From contig CAJTWE010000006.1 in assembly GCA_910579955.1 (NCBI GenBank), forward strand, positions 1-64,000: a stretch of DNA of 64,000 nucleotides. The letters are read 5' to 3'. This stretch comes from an uncultured Ruminococcus sp. GTDB lineage: Bacteria; Bacillota; Clostridia; Oscillospirales; Ruminococcaceae. The notes beneath the pieces were generated by a model. It was not told the DNA's origin. It was given only the letters and a program-made list of their open reading frames with translations, and did not search any database. Below are positions 8,385 through 17,247 of the stretch, piece after piece (position 1 is the first letter of the stretch; every line of letters begins with the position of its first letter). Made by a program: the position numbers and the translations under genes.

Positions 8385-9958
8385 TGTGCAGCCTCCGTTT
8401 TCTCCTCATGGTATTCCTTTTCTGTATTAACATTCCAGATATTTACCTTAGAGGTGTCGCCGCTTATAATATTCTTAACAGCTTCAAAAGAAGTAGCCAT
8501 TGAGTGATCCATATTATTATAACGGTGCTGACCGTTTCTACCTACACAATAGAGGTTTTCAAATCCGCTGAGGTATTCAATAAGCTCGTCCATCTGTGAA
8601 TATGTATCAAAATATGCCGGATATGCCTTTTTAACCTTTTCACGGTGGCTGTCCTTAACATCGGAAGCACTGCTTATAACGCCCATCTTAACCAGCTCGT
8701 TGATTGCCATTTTTATACATTCATCATCGGACATATTCCAGAAGGAATCACCCTCAGCGCAGAAGTATTCAAGACCGATCCATACGTTATGCTCCGGATC
8801 AGATACCATGTAAGGAGACCAGTTATTGAATATCTGAATTCTTCCAAGCTTTACGCCAACATCCTGTACATATATCCAGCAGTCCGGAACGATATTGCCC
8901 AGAGTCTTTATATCAGTTTCATTTTTGAGGTTGAGCTTATCAACAAGCAAGCCAACTGTTACAAAGTCACGATATGGGAGACCGCTTGCAATATTTCTAA
9001 AGTTTGCAGGAACGTCGTTCATTCCTTCAACAAGATCCTTTACAGGCATTGAGGAAATCAGAATATCGCAGTCCATAGTTACGTTTTCGCCATTTTTGTC
9101 ACAAACAACTGACTTTACTGTTTTCTTGCCATCAGTATTGATTTTTACAGCCTTTGTGTTCATGATGATTTCGCCGCCCATTTTCTTTACTTCGGCAGCA
9201 GCAGTTTCCCAGAGCTGACCCGGACCGTACTTAGGATAGTAGAATTCTTCAATAAGAGAAGTTTCTACCTTTGCGTTATCCTTTTTCTTTGAGAATGTCT
9301 TATTCCACATATCTTTGATAACGGCACGGATGGAAAGTCCCTTTACTCGCTGAGAACCCCAGTCAGCAGAGATCTCTCTTGGGTGACGTCCCCAGAGCTT
9401 TTCTGTGTAGCCCTCGAAGAACATTGAGTAAAGCTTCTTACCAAAACGGTTAATGTAGAAGTTTTCCAGAGAATCCTCAGGAAGCTTATGCAGAGCAGAT
9501 TTCATATAGCTGCATCCAGCCTGAACAGTTGTACCGAATCCCATGTTCTTTATAGTTTCAGGCTTCATTGTAACTGGATAGTCGAAGAATTTTTTTCTGT
9601 AATAAATACGTGATACTCTTCCTCTTACCAGCATTACACGGTCTGTCTTTTCAGGGTCTGGACCGCCAGCACGAAGCTTCTTTTCACGTCCGAGCTTTTG
9701 ATCGTCAAATGACGGCTTGCCCTGTCTTGGCATAAGCTCGTCCCACCAAGTCATAACACGGTCATCCTTTGAGAAGAAACGATGTCCGCCGATATCCATT
9801 CTATTGTTTTTGTACTGTACAGTTTTGGAAATACCGCCTATTTCGTTGCTTTCTTCAAGAATTGTTACATCATACTGGTCAGGCTGCGCTTTAAGCAGCT
9901 CAAACGCTGCTGTTAATCCGGCAGGACCTGCGCCGATAATAATTACTTTTTTCTTCAT
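8381..9958 (-). CDS. FAD-dependent oxidoreductase (UDP-galactopyranose mutase/amine-oxidase-like)
   Basis: The 525-residue flavoprotein opens with a Rossmann dinucleotide-binding motif IIIGAGPAGLTAAFELL (about residues 5-21) and an acidic strand end (ILEE). It continues with GGISKT and DIGGHRFFS, as in UDP-galactopyranose mutase and protoporphyrinogen-oxidase-like enzymes, and ends with NLYCVGRNGQHRYNNMDHS, a C-terminal FAD-contact region. ATG 9958 is chosen because GAAAGGAC lies 7 nt upstream; an in-frame ATG at 9997 lacks an RBS. Coupling to a GT-C-like membrane protein suggests a surface-sugar pathway. The substrate cannot be decided from sequence. Confidence 0.75.
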   Translation of the reverse strand: MKKKVIIIGAGPAGLTAAFELLKAQPDQYDVTILEESNEIGGISKTVQYKNNRMDIGGHRFFSKDDRVMTWWDELMPRQGKPSFDDQKLGREKKLRAGGPDPEKTDRVMLVRGRVSRIYYRKKFFDYPVTMKPETIKNMGFGTTVQAGCSYMKSALHKLPEDSLENFYINRFGKKLYSMFFEGYTEKLWGRHPREISADWGSQRVKGLSIRAVIKDMWNKTFSKKKDNAKVETSLIEEFYYPKYGPGQLWETAAAEVKKMGGEIIMNTKAVKINTDGKKTVKSVVCDKNGENVTMDCDILISSMPVKDLVEGMNDVPANFRNIASGLPYRDFVTVGLLVDKLNLKNETDIKTLGNIVPDCWIYVQDVGVKLGRIQIFNNWSPYMVSDPEHNVWIGLEYFCAEGDSFWNMSDDECIKMAINELVKMGVISSASDVKDSHREKVKKAYPAYFDTYSQMDELIEYLSGFENLYCVGRNGQHRYNNMDHSMATSFEAVKNIISGDTSKVNIWNVNTEKEYHEEKTEAAQ

Positions 9959-10012
9959 ACTTATGTCCTTTCTTACATTAATAATACTCATGCACATTCA
10001 TACATACATATT

Positions 10013-10041
10013 ATTATACATCATATAAGTACAGATGTCAA
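10013..10041 (-). promoter_or_regulatory. Sigma-A promoter of the FAD oxidoreductase operon
   Basis: On the minus strand, TTGACA (10036-10041), a 17-nt spacer and TATAAT (10013-10018), both perfect. Confidence 0.9.
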
Positions 10042-10106
10042 TGATTTTGTGAATTAATATTCTTTTGATTTGTACGTTAAAATTTAGCAATGTAATAAAA
10101 ATGCAC

Positions 10107-10135
10107 TTGATTTTCTTTTTGTAGTGCTGTATAAT
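10107..10135 (+). promoter_or_regulatory. Sigma-A promoter of proC
   Basis: TTGATT (10107-10112), a 17-nt spacer and TATAAT (10130-10135), about 75 nt upstream of the proC ATG. Confidence 0.85.
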
Positions 10136-10212
10136 ATATAAGTCAACATAATGTGTCGTAATTATGCATTGTTGCAATAATAATATTTTTTGAAATGAGG
10201 ATTGATGTTTAT

Positions 10213-11010
10213 ATGAAAATAGGTTTTATAGGCGCAGGAAACATGGGAAGTGCCATTATAAAAGGTATTGTAAACAGCAGTATGTCGTCGGAAGCAGAGC
10301 TTTTTGCTTTTGATACATTTAATGATAAGCTTCTTGCGCTTTCAGAAATAGGTGTTACAGCTATGGAAAGTGCCTTTGATGTTGCAAAAAAATGTAAATA
10401 CGTTTTTCTTGCAATAAAGCCGCAGCAGTTTGGTGACGTTTTGCCATGTATTAAAGATGCTGTAACGGATGAAACTGTAATAGTATCAATTGCAGCAGGT
10501 ATTACATCTGAATATATTCGTTCTGAGACTATTCCAAATGCAAAGGTAGTGCTTGTTATGCCAAATACTCCGCTGCTTTTGGGAACAGGTGCAACTGCAC
10601 TTTCAAAAAATGATTCTGTTAGTGATGAGGAATTTTCAGTTGTAAGACAGATATTTGATTCATGTGGTATAACTGCTGTTATAGCACCTGATAAAATGAA
10701 AGAGATCATTGCGATAAACGGCAGCAGCCCTGCGTTTATTTATCTTTTTGCAAAGGGCTTTGTTGAATACGCTGAATCACAGAATATTGACGGCAACACA
10801 GCTTTGTCACTCTTCGCACAGACTCTTATCGGATCGGCAAAAATGCTTACAGATTCAGGAATGACAGTTGATGAGCTTATTCGTATGGTATCTTCTCCGG
10901 GGGGAACTACGCTTGCCGGTCTTGATGCACTTTATGAGGGCAAGCTTACTGATATAGTGGCTGACGCTTGCGATCGCTGCACTAAAAGAGCGTACGAGCT
11001 GTCAAAGTAA
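10213..11010 (+). CDS. proC: Pyrroline-5-carboxylate reductase
   Basis: The 265-residue enzyme catalyses the last step of proline synthesis. An N-terminal Rossmann motif GFIGAGNMGSAII (residues 4-16) binds NAD(P)H. KPQQF and VMPNTP follow in the usual order. The C-terminal dimerisation domain contains the ProC signature region with SPGGTTLAGLDAL. The ATG at 10213 aligns with the family N-terminus. An upstream in-frame ATG (10195) lies within the GAGG Shine-Dalgarno region and is less likely. No other proline gene is adjacent. Confidence 0.93.
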   Translation: MKIGFIGAGNMGSAIIKGIVNSSMSSEAELFAFDTFNDKLLALSEIGVTAMESAFDVAKKCKYVFLAIKPQQFGDVLPCIKDAVTDETVIVSIAAGITSEYIRSETIPNAKVVLVMPNTPLLLGTGATALSKNDSVSDEEFSVVRQIFDSCGITAVIAPDKMKEIIAINGSSPAFIYLFAKGFVEYAESQNIDGNTALSLFAQTLIGSAKMLTDSGMTVDELIRMVSSPGGTTLAGLDALYEGKLTDIVADACDRCTKRAYELSK

Positions 11011-11114
11011 TATTGCTTTAGTATAGATTTAGTATAATAGGGACTTCTCCTGCATAATATTATTTATAAAAATTTATAAATATAAAAAAGGTGTTGTGCA
11101 AAAGGAGGAGCTTT

Positions 11115-11708
11115 ATGAAAAGAATGAGCTTGAGACTATGGTTTACAGCTGCACAAAGGCGTAAACTTGAGATTTTTATTTATATGCTGCTGCTTGCAAT
11201 AGGCTGCATTCTGGGAACGTTTTGCGTTATGAAATATGAAGATTCGTCAATGTGCAGATTTTGTATTACATATGGCATGACAGGGGACACCGCAAGTAGT
11301 TTGGATGTATTTTTCTATTCGCTTATGAGAAATGGATGCTTATGGTTCTTAGCATTTTTTCTTGGATTTTGTGCGATAGGACAGCCTTTTTTACTTGCTG
11401 TTTTAACAATTCATAGCTTCGTATCTGGCTGCTGTCTTGCAAAATTGTCAAAGGAGCTTACGGTCTCGGCTCTTCCACTGTATGTTTTAACCGCAGTTTA
11501 TACTATAACGGTATCATTTATACTTCTTCTTGCAGTACGTGAGGCAATGCGTCTTTCTTGCTCTTCTTTTGGTGTGTACGTTTTGGAAACTGATACACTT
11601 GATATGGGTAAAAGGCTGAAATTTTACCTTGTAAGATTCGGCGTATTGCTTTTTATGATTTTAGCTGCAAGCGGAATATATGCTCTTTGCTGCAAAGCTT
11701 TAAGATGA
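11115..11708 (+). CDS. SpoIIM-like integral membrane protein
   Basis: The 197-residue protein has about five transmembrane segments. Its middle section (FFLGFCAIGQPFLLAV) resembles the conserved core of the stage II sporulation protein M family (DUF95), which acts in the engulfment machinery with SpoIID and SpoIIP. ATG 11115 is preceded by AGGAGGAG at 5 nt, whereas the earlier in-frame ATG (11091) has no RBS. It is followed 21 nt later by a DUF624 gene. The spoIVA/sipL genes at 51-54 kb make a sporulation role plausible, but spoIIM itself would be a remote match. Divergent SpoIIM-like proteins also occur in non-sporulation contexts. Confidence 0.6.
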   Translation: MKRMSLRLWFTAAQRRKLEIFIYMLLLAIGCILGTFCVMKYEDSSMCRFCITYGMTGDTASSLDVFFYSLMRNGCLWFLAFFLGFCAIGQPFLLAVLTIHSFVSGCCLAKLSKELTVSALPLYVLTAVYTITVSFILLLAVREAMRLSCSSFGVYVLETDTLDMGKRLKFYLVRFGVLLFMILAASGIYALCCKALR

Positions 11709-11729
11709 CTAGAAAGGAACTAAAAAATA

Positions 11730-12719
11730 ATGGGTCTATTTGGACGAAATTACGAAAATGCCGGGGCTGGTATTGCTAAAAATGCCCCTAAGAAAAAAGC
11801 TTTTTTTAGGTTTATGGAGCTGTTCGGAAGAAAGTTCTGGAAGCTTATTGGACTGAATATTTTATATAGTCTGTTTTTTTTGCCGCTTGTTGCTGCTGTA
11901 GCAGTTTTTTTTATGAGGTACAATGGAACTATTCCAAGCGGTATGCCGTCGCTTCTGCTTATAGCAGGACTTGTTATACTTTTTGTCGTTCTTTTTGGCC
12001 CTGCAACGGCTGGACATACAAAGGTTTTAAGAGCTTTTGTTCTTGATAAGTCTGTGTTTATGGTGCACGACTTTTTTAAGACGTTTAAAAGCGAATTTAA
12101 AAATAGCTGCATTATTGGCGTGATAGATTGCTTTGTTGCACTTTGTATAGCAGCGTCAATTTATATTTATCCAATTCTTATAGAATATTATGACAGTAAG
12201 ATATTTTATGTTTTCTTTGCGCTGGCGCTCAGCATAGGAATAGTTGTGCTGATGATGAATTTTTACACGTTTCTTATGGTTATTGCAACTAATTTGAAGC
12301 TGAAACAGATACTCAAAAATTCATTGTCCCTTGCAATTATTGCTCTTAAAAAGAATGTCATTACACTTGCGGTAATTGCAGTTTTCGTTGGAATTTTTGC
12401 AGGACTGATAATATTTGCAGATATGGGAATCGCTGTTATTGCTATGTCTATTCTGCCTTTTGTACCGGCTTCATGGCTGGGACTTGTGATATGTTTTAAC
12501 AGCTATCCGATAATTCAGAAGTATATTATTAATCCTTATTATGAGCAGAGAGGAGAAATAAATCCCGAACTTCTCGGTGATATGGAAGAATCTGTAGACC
12601 CTGAGGAGACTTTGTTTGAGGACATGGGCGGTAAAGAAAAGCCTGTTACTACGAATAAAAAGGTAAAGTCCGGCGGCAGTGGAAAGAAAACAAAGCACAA
12701 GGGAAAGGTTATTTCCTGA
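11730..12719 (+). CDS. DUF624 (YesL-like) membrane protein
   Basis: The 329-residue protein has about five to six membrane helices between residues 35 and 265. An aromatic-basic N-terminal motif (FMELFGRKFWKLIGLN) is typical of DUF624/YesL proteins. The C-terminus ends in an acidic stretch and then a Lys/Gly/Ser-rich tail. DUF624 members often lie beside carbohydrate ABC transporters; here no transporter is adjacent. It probably shares the transcript of the SpoIIM-like gene (21-nt gap). The biochemical role is unknown. Confidence 0.75.
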   Translation: MGLFGRNYENAGAGIAKNAPKKKAFFRFMELFGRKFWKLIGLNILYSLFFLPLVAAVAVFFMRYNGTIPSGMPSLLLIAGLVILFVVLFGPATAGHTKVLRAFVLDKSVFMVHDFFKTFKSEFKNSCIIGVIDCFVALCIAASIYIYPILIEYYDSKIFYVFFALALSIGIVVLMMNFYTFLMVIATNLKLKQILKNSLSLAIIALKKNVITLAVIAVFVGIFAGLIIFADMGIAVIAMSILPFVPASWLGLVICFNSYPIIQKYIINPYYEQRGEINPELLGDMEESVDPEETLFEDMGGKEKPVTTNKKVKSGGSGKKTKHKGKVIS

Positions 12720-12748
12720 GAAAAATATAAAATTCACAGAATCGTAAC

Positions 12749-12777
12749 TTTACAAATTGGGTGAATTATGATATAAT
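12749..12777 (+). promoter_or_regulatory. Sigma-A promoter of rpsO
   Basis: TTTACA (12749-12754), a 17-nt spacer and TATAAT (12772-12777), about 100 nt before the rpsO ATG. Confidence 0.82.
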
Positions 12778-12784
12778 AAATAAG

Positions 12785-12877
12785 TCATGTACTTGGATAC
12801 GGGGTATAACCGCAAAGCGGAGTATCACCTGCCCGTTTCTATGTTTGTGATAAAATTTTTAATGAGGTGAATTTATC
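12785..12877 (+). promoter_or_regulatory. Structured rpsO leader, possible S15 autoregulatory RNA
   Basis: GATAC (12796-12800) pairs with GTATC (12822-12826) around an inner hairpin CCGC-AAA-GCGG (12810-12820). CGGG (12800-12803) can alternatively pair with CCCG (12832-12835), a pseudoknot-like option. S15 regulates its own mRNA through diverse leader structures in several bacteria; that this leader does so is inference. Confidence 0.4.
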
Positions 12878-13144
12878 ATGATGCTGAAAGAAGAAAAGAC
12901 AAGCGTAATCGAGCAGAATCGTCTGCATGAAACTGACACAGGTTCTCCTGAGGTTCAGGTTGCTATTCTCACAAAGAGAATCAATGACCTTACTGAACAC
13001 CTGAAGACTCACAAGAAGGATCATCATTCCAGAAGAGGTCTTCTCAAGATGGTTGGTCACAGAAGAAACCTGCTTGCTTACATGAAGAAGAAGGATGTAA
13101 ACCGTTATCGTGCTTGCATCGAAAAGCTTGGTATTCGTAAGTAA
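12878..13144 (+). CDS. rpsO: 30S ribosomal protein S15
   Basis: The 88-residue protein has standard S15 length and motifs, including TGSPEVQVAILTKRIN, the 16S rRNA contact segment HHSRRGLLKMV and the C-terminal YLKKKD-like end. It binds the central domain of 16S rRNA early in 30S assembly. GAGGTGA lies 9 nt before the ATG, and a second ATG follows immediately in frame. It is followed by pnp, a common bacterial gene order. Confidence 0.97.
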   Translation: MMLKEEKTSVIEQNRLHETDTGSPEVQVAILTKRINDLTEHLKTHKKDHHSRRGLLKMVGHRRNLLAYMKKKDVNRYRACIEKLGIRK

Positions 13145-13155
13145 TTTGATGAAAA

Positions 13156-13200
13156 ATACGGTGAAAAGGCAGATGGAAGTTCCTCTGCCTTTCCGTGTTT
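13156..13200 (+). terminator. Hairpin between rpsO and pnp
   Basis: AAAGGCAGA pairs with TCTGCCTTT and is extended by ACGG/CCGT (about 13158-13196). The downstream T content is modest (GTGTTTG), so termination may be partial, or the hairpin may be an RNA-processing site. No convincing promoter is seen in 13200-13345, so pnp may depend on readthrough. Confidence 0.55.
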
Positions 13201-13345
13201 GAAAAAGTATGCAGCGGCGGCTATTTAGCATGAAACCGTGTAACTTTTTATTTTATAATATTATTATAAAGCTATAGGGTTTTCTGCTAAACTGTCGTTG
13301 TATGATTATTTTGATCTATGATCTATACAGAAAGGAATTTGTAAA

Positions 13346-15463
13346 ATGTTTGAGAATTACAGAAAGTTTGAGACAACATTTGCTGGTCGTCCTGTTGTAG
13401 TTGAAACTGGCAAAACTTGTGCGTTGTCAAACGGTTCATGTTGGGTAAGATACGGTGAAACTGTTGTTATGGCAAATGTTACAGCAAGTGCAAAGCCTAG
13501 AGACGGCGTTGACTTTTTCCCGCTTTCCGTTGATTATGAGGAGCGTATGTACTCAGTAGGTAGAATACCGGGCTCTTTTACAAAGAGAGAGGGTAAGCCA
13601 TCTGAAAAGGCTATCCTGACATCACGTATGGTAGACCGTCCTATTCGTCCGCTGTTCCCTAAAGATATGCGTAATGATGTTTCCGTTGTTATGACTGTTT
13701 TGGCTGTAGATCCTGACTGTTCACCGGAAATTACAGGTATGCTGGCTACATCTATTGCTATTTCAATTTCTGATATTCCGTGGAATGGACCTATTGCAGG
13801 TATTAGCGTTGGTCTTTGTGATGGTAAGCTTGTTCTTAACCCTACACTTGAGCAGAGAGCTAATAATGATCTTCAGCTTACTGTTGCTGGTTCTATGGAA
13901 AAGATCGTTATGATCGAAGCAGGCGCTAATGAAGTACCTGATGACCTGATGCTTGAGGCTATTATGACAGGTCATGAAGAGATAAAGAAGATGGTTTCAT
14001 TTATCAATGAGATCCGTGCAGAAATCGGCAAGCCTAAGTTTGAATTCCAGTCTATGGACGTTGATCACGATCTGTTTGATGCTATGGAAGCGGATTTTGC
14101 AGAGCAGGTAAAGGTTGCTCTTGATACTGACGATAAGAACGAAAGAGATGCAAGACTCCAGCCTATCGCTGACGCTATTCATGAGAAGTTTGATGAGGCA
14201 TATCCAGAACAGGGTGCTATGATTGATGAGTGCCTGTATAAGCTCCAGAAGAAGATCGTACGTAATTGGCTTTATGAGGGCAAGCGTGTTGACGGCAGAG
14301 GCATTGATGAAATACGTCCTCTTGCTGCTGAGGTTGGTCTGCTGCCACGAGTTCATGGTTCAGGTCTCTTTACAAGAGGTCAGACACAGGTTATGACTAT
14401 CGCTACTCTTGGCCCTGTAAGTGAAGCTCAGAAGATTGATGGTCTGGATGAAGAGACATCAAAGCGTTATATGCACCAGTATAACTTCCCGTCCTATTCT
14501 GTAGGCGAGACAAAGCCTAGCAGAGGTCCGGGCAGACGTGAGATCGGTCACGGCGCACTTGCTGAAAGAGCACTTGTACCTGTTCTGCCATCTGTAGAAG
14601 AATTCCCATATGCTATGCGCCTTGTTTCAGAAGTTCTTTCATCTAATGGTTCAACTTCTCAGGGTTCAATTTGTGGCTCTACACTTGCTCTTATGGACGC
14701 TGGTGTTCCGCTGAAAGCACCTGTTGCTGGCATTTCTTGCGGTCTTATTACAAAGCCAGATAGTGATGAATTCATGACAATGGTTGATATTCAGGGTCTT
14801 GAGGACTTCTATGGCGATATGGACTTTAAGGTTGGCGGTACACATAAGGGTATCACAGCTATTCAGGTTGATATTAAGGTTGACGGTCTGACACCTGCTA
14901 TAATCAAGGAAGCATTTGAAAAGACAAGAAAAGCACGTCTGTATATACTTGATGAAATTATGCTTAAGGCTATTCCAGAGCCAAGAGAAACTGTAAACGA
15001 ATATGCACCTAAGATGTTCCAGACAAAGATACCTGTGGATAAGATTCGTGAGGTTATCGGTCAGGGCGGCAAGGTTATTCAGAAGATTTCTGCTGAGTGC
15101 GATGTTAAAATTGACATCAATGAGGACGGAAGTGTATTTATCAGCGGTCAGAGTATGGAAGGCTGCCAGAAGGCACTGCAAATCGTTCATACAATTGCAC
15201 TTGATCCTGAGGTAGGCGCACTTTACCGTGGTAAGGTAGTATCTATCAAGCAGTTTGGCGCATTTGTTGAAATCGCACCGGGCAAGGATGGTTTGGTTCA
15301 CGTTTCAAAGCTGGATAAGGGCCGTGTTGAAAACGTTGAAGATGTTGTTTCCGTTGGCGATGAGATCATCGTTAAGGTAATGGAAATTAAGGATGGTAAG
15401 ATCAGCCTTTCACGTAAGGACGCACTTATTGAGCTTGAACAGCGCAAGGCTGAAAATAACTGA
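13346..15463 (+). CDS. pnp: Polyribonucleotide nucleotidyltransferase (PNPase)
   Basis: The 705-residue 3'-5' phosphorolytic exoribonuclease shows the full family layout: an N-terminal RNase PH domain (about 10-145), a helical domain, a second RNase PH domain (about 315-540), a KH domain around VIGQGGKVIQKI (about 565-580) and a C-terminal S1 domain (GALYRGKVVSIKQFGAFVE, about 625 onward). The catalytic-core motifs FPSYSVGE, GRREIGHGALAERAL and SNGSTSQGS are intact. The RBS is GAAAGGA. A strong bidirectional terminator follows. Confidence 0.97.
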   Translation: MFENYRKFETTFAGRPVVVETGKTCALSNGSCWVRYGETVVMANVTASAKPRDGVDFFPLSVDYEERMYSVGRIPGSFTKREGKPSEKAILTSRMVDRPIRPLFPKDMRNDVSVVMTVLAVDPDCSPEITGMLATSIAISISDIPWNGPIAGISVGLCDGKLVLNPTLEQRANNDLQLTVAGSMEKIVMIEAGANEVPDDLMLEAIMTGHEEIKKMVSFINEIRAEIGKPKFEFQSMDVDHDLFDAMEADFAEQVKVALDTDDKNERDARLQPIADAIHEKFDEAYPEQGAMIDECLYKLQKKIVRNWLYEGKRVDGRGIDEIRPLAAEVGLLPRVHGSGLFTRGQTQVMTIATLGPVSEAQKIDGLDEETSKRYMHQYNFPSYSVGETKPSRGPGRREIGHGALAERALVPVLPSVEEFPYAMRLVSEVLSSNGSTSQGSICGSTLALMDAGVPLKAPVAGISCGLITKPDSDEFMTMVDIQGLEDFYGDMDFKVGGTHKGITAIQVDIKVDGLTPAIIKEAFEKTRKARLYILDEIMLKAIPEPRETVNEYAPKMFQTKIPVDKIREVIGQGGKVIQKISAECDVKIDINEDGSVFISGQSMEGCQKALQIVHTIALDPEVGALYRGKVVSIKQFGAFVEIAPGKDGLVHVSKLDKGRVENVEDVVSVGDEIIVKVMEIKDGKISLSRKDALIELEQRKAENN

Positions 15464-15483
15464 TTATATTAAAACTGTTATAA

Positions 15484-15525
15484 AAAGAGCTGCTGCATTT
15501 CAAAAATGCAGCAGCTCTTTCTGTT
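15484..15525. terminator. Bidirectional terminator between pnp and hslO
   Basis: A perfect 17-bp stem (15484-15500 with 15504-15520) with a 3-nt loop, flanked by A-rich and T-rich sequence. It can stop both convergent genes. Confidence 0.9.
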
Positions 15526-15543
15526 TTATTCTTATTCTCACTT

Positions 15544-16413
15544 TTACTTTGCTAGCTTTAGAAGCTCTTCCGGTGTGAATACATATTTTTTATCGCAAAA
15601 GTGACAGTCTACTGTAATAGGTTCGCCGTCATCTGCCATGGCTTTCAGTTCACCCTTGCCAAGGCTATAGAGAATTTTCTCAGTTCGTTCACGACTGCAA
15701 TTACACTTATAGAAAACTTCGTTTTCATCAAGTATATTTGGTTCAAGACCATCAAGAAGTTTAAGTGCTATATCCTCAGCAGTCATGCCGTTAGTCATCA
15801 TTTTTGTAACAGGCGGCATAGTCTGCAAATTCTTTTCAATTATGTCTATAACAGAATCATCTGCAAAGGGGAGTACGTGTATTAAATATCCACCGGCAAC
15901 ATTAACCGTGAGATCGGGATTGACCAGTACTCCTAAGCCGCATACTGTAGGAGTCTGTTCGCTGTCGGCATAATATCTTGCTATATCCTCGGCAATTTCT
16001 CCGGATACAAGAGGACACATTCCCACATATGGCTCTTTAAGTCCCAAGTCTTTTACTACTGAAAGCGTTCCATCATGACCAATAGCTCCGCCTACATCAA
16101 GCTTTCCATTTTTATTAAGAGGTATTTCTACTATAGGATGATCAGCATAGCTTTTGACGTTTCCACGGCTGTCTGCAACTGCAACGAGCATTCCAGCTGG
16201 GCCGTCACCTTTAACACGAAGAGTTACAGTGTCTTTGTCACCTTTCAGACCGTAGCCCATCATACTTGCTGCAATAGACAGTCTTCCGAGTCCTGCTGTA
16301 ATTACGGCTGATGTCTTGTGAATACGCTCTATCTCAGCGACTATGTCAGTTGCATCTACTGCACAGGATACAACCGATGCATCCTTAGCAATAGCTCTTT
16401 TAAGTATACCCAT
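15544..16413 (-). CDS. hslO: Redox-regulated chaperone Hsp33
   Basis: The 289-residue protein matches Hsp33 in length and in domain order. The C-terminal zinc centre reads CNCS (about 237-240) and CHFC (about 268-271), the CXC and CXXC pairs that release zinc on oxidation and activate holdase activity. The N-terminal segment KTSAVITAGLGRLSIAASMMG is typical. It starts directly after the stop of the methyltransferase gene, so the two form an operon, and AGGAGG precedes its ATG. Confidence 0.95.
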   Translation of the reverse strand: MGILKRAIAKDASVVSCAVDATDIVAEIERIHKTSAVITAGLGRLSIAASMMGYGLKGDKDTVTLRVKGDGPAGMLVAVADSRGNVKSYADHPIVEIPLNKNGKLDVGGAIGHDGTLSVVKDLGLKEPYVGMCPLVSGEIAEDIARYYADSEQTPTVCGLGVLVNPDLTVNVAGGYLIHVLPFADDSVIDIIEKNLQTMPPVTKMMTNGMTAEDIALKLLDGLEPNILDENEVFYKCNCSRERTEKILYSLGKGELKAMADDGEPITVDCHFCDKKYVFTPEELLKLAK

Positions 16414-17175
16414 TTATTTTACCTCCTGTTTACGTACAACAAATACCATTCGTTCACTTGTATCATTAAGTTTTTCTTCTGTATCTGCATTATAGCAGCC
16501 TATTACCTCAAAGCCGATATCACTCAGTGCTTTGTGAACATCTGACGGTTCATAAGCGTGTTCGGTTATTTCCTCGCAGCTTCTTGTGTATTTTCCGTCC
16601 TCTTCAAGTTCAAAAAAATCCAGACGTATATTTACCGTATTATCATGAGACTCAAAATTGTTTTCCCAGATGCAGTATACATTATCAGTGTCATATATAT
16701 AGATCTGATTGCCCAAGACTTCACGATGTTTATATGGTGTATTCATATCAAAAATGAAAACACCGCCGTTTTCAAGGCTATCGTAAACTCTGCGAAATAC
16801 AGTTTTTACATCGTCAAAGCTGTCAAGATGGTTCAGACTGTCAAGAGTGCATATTACAATGTCAACTGTTCCATAAAGCTCCAGTTCACGCATATCCTGA
16901 CAGATATACTGGATAGGCAGTCCGCTTTCAATTTTCTTATCCATTGCACGGCTGAGCATTCCATAAGAATAGTCAGCGCCTATAACGTCATAGGAAAGTC
17001 GGCACATTTCTTCCGTCATACTGCCAGTACCGCAGGCAAGGTCAAGTAGAACATCGCCGCTGCTCTTCTTATATTTTTGAATAAGCCTATGGAAGTATTG
17101 ACTTCGCCCTCTATAGTCGACATTCTCAGTAAGTCCATCATAGTATTGTGAAAAAGTCTCATAACCTGTATTCAT
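16414..17175 (-). CDS. Class I SAM-dependent methyltransferase
   Basis: The 253-residue protein has the Rossmann-like methyltransferase motif I LLDLACGTGSMTEEM (about residues 41-55). Motif II is VIGADYSYGML, followed by an acidic post-motif II region (ICQDMRELEL) and ICTLDSLNHL. It resembles small-molecule or tRNA-type methyltransferases of Firmicutes, but the substrate is unknown. Three in-frame ATGs exist. The one at 17175 lies 12 nt from GGGAG; 17184 is only 3 nt away and 17202 lies within the secA terminator hairpin. Confidence 0.8.
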   Translation of the reverse strand: MNTGYETFSQYYDGLTENVDYRGRSQYFHRLIQKYKKSSGDVLLDLACGTGSMTEEMCRLSYDVIGADYSYGMLSRAMDKKIESGLPIQYICQDMRELELYGTVDIVICTLDSLNHLDSFDDVKTVFRRVYDSLENGGVFIFDMNTPYKHREVLGNQIYIYDTDNVYCIWENNFESHDNTVNIRLDFFELEEDGKYTRSCEEITEHAYEPSDVHKALSDIGFEVIGCYNADTEEKLNDTSERMVFVVRKQEVK

Positions 17176-17194
17176 AATTACCATTATCTCCCAT

Positions 17195-17230
17195 AAAAAC
17201 AAAGGGACGCAGTATAAACCTCGTCCCGAT
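17195..17230 (-). terminator. secA terminator, abutting the methyltransferase RBS
   Basis: On the minus strand, GGGACG (17222-17227) pairs with CGTCCC (17204-17209), followed by TTTGTTTTT (17195-17203). The downstream gene starts only 20 nt later. Confidence 0.75.
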
Positions 17231-17247
17231 TGTTTTTTGTTTTAATT

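Noticed and set aside
8182..8503. Two overlapping plus-strand ORFs rich in Ser and in Leu/Phe/Gln
   Set aside because: They are antisense shadows of the low-complexity acidic N-terminus of the 6432-8384 gene; there is no RBS or promoter.
14666..15301. 211-residue minus-strand ORF within pnp
   Set aside because: It is antisense to conserved PNPase sequence, with no RBS or promoter.
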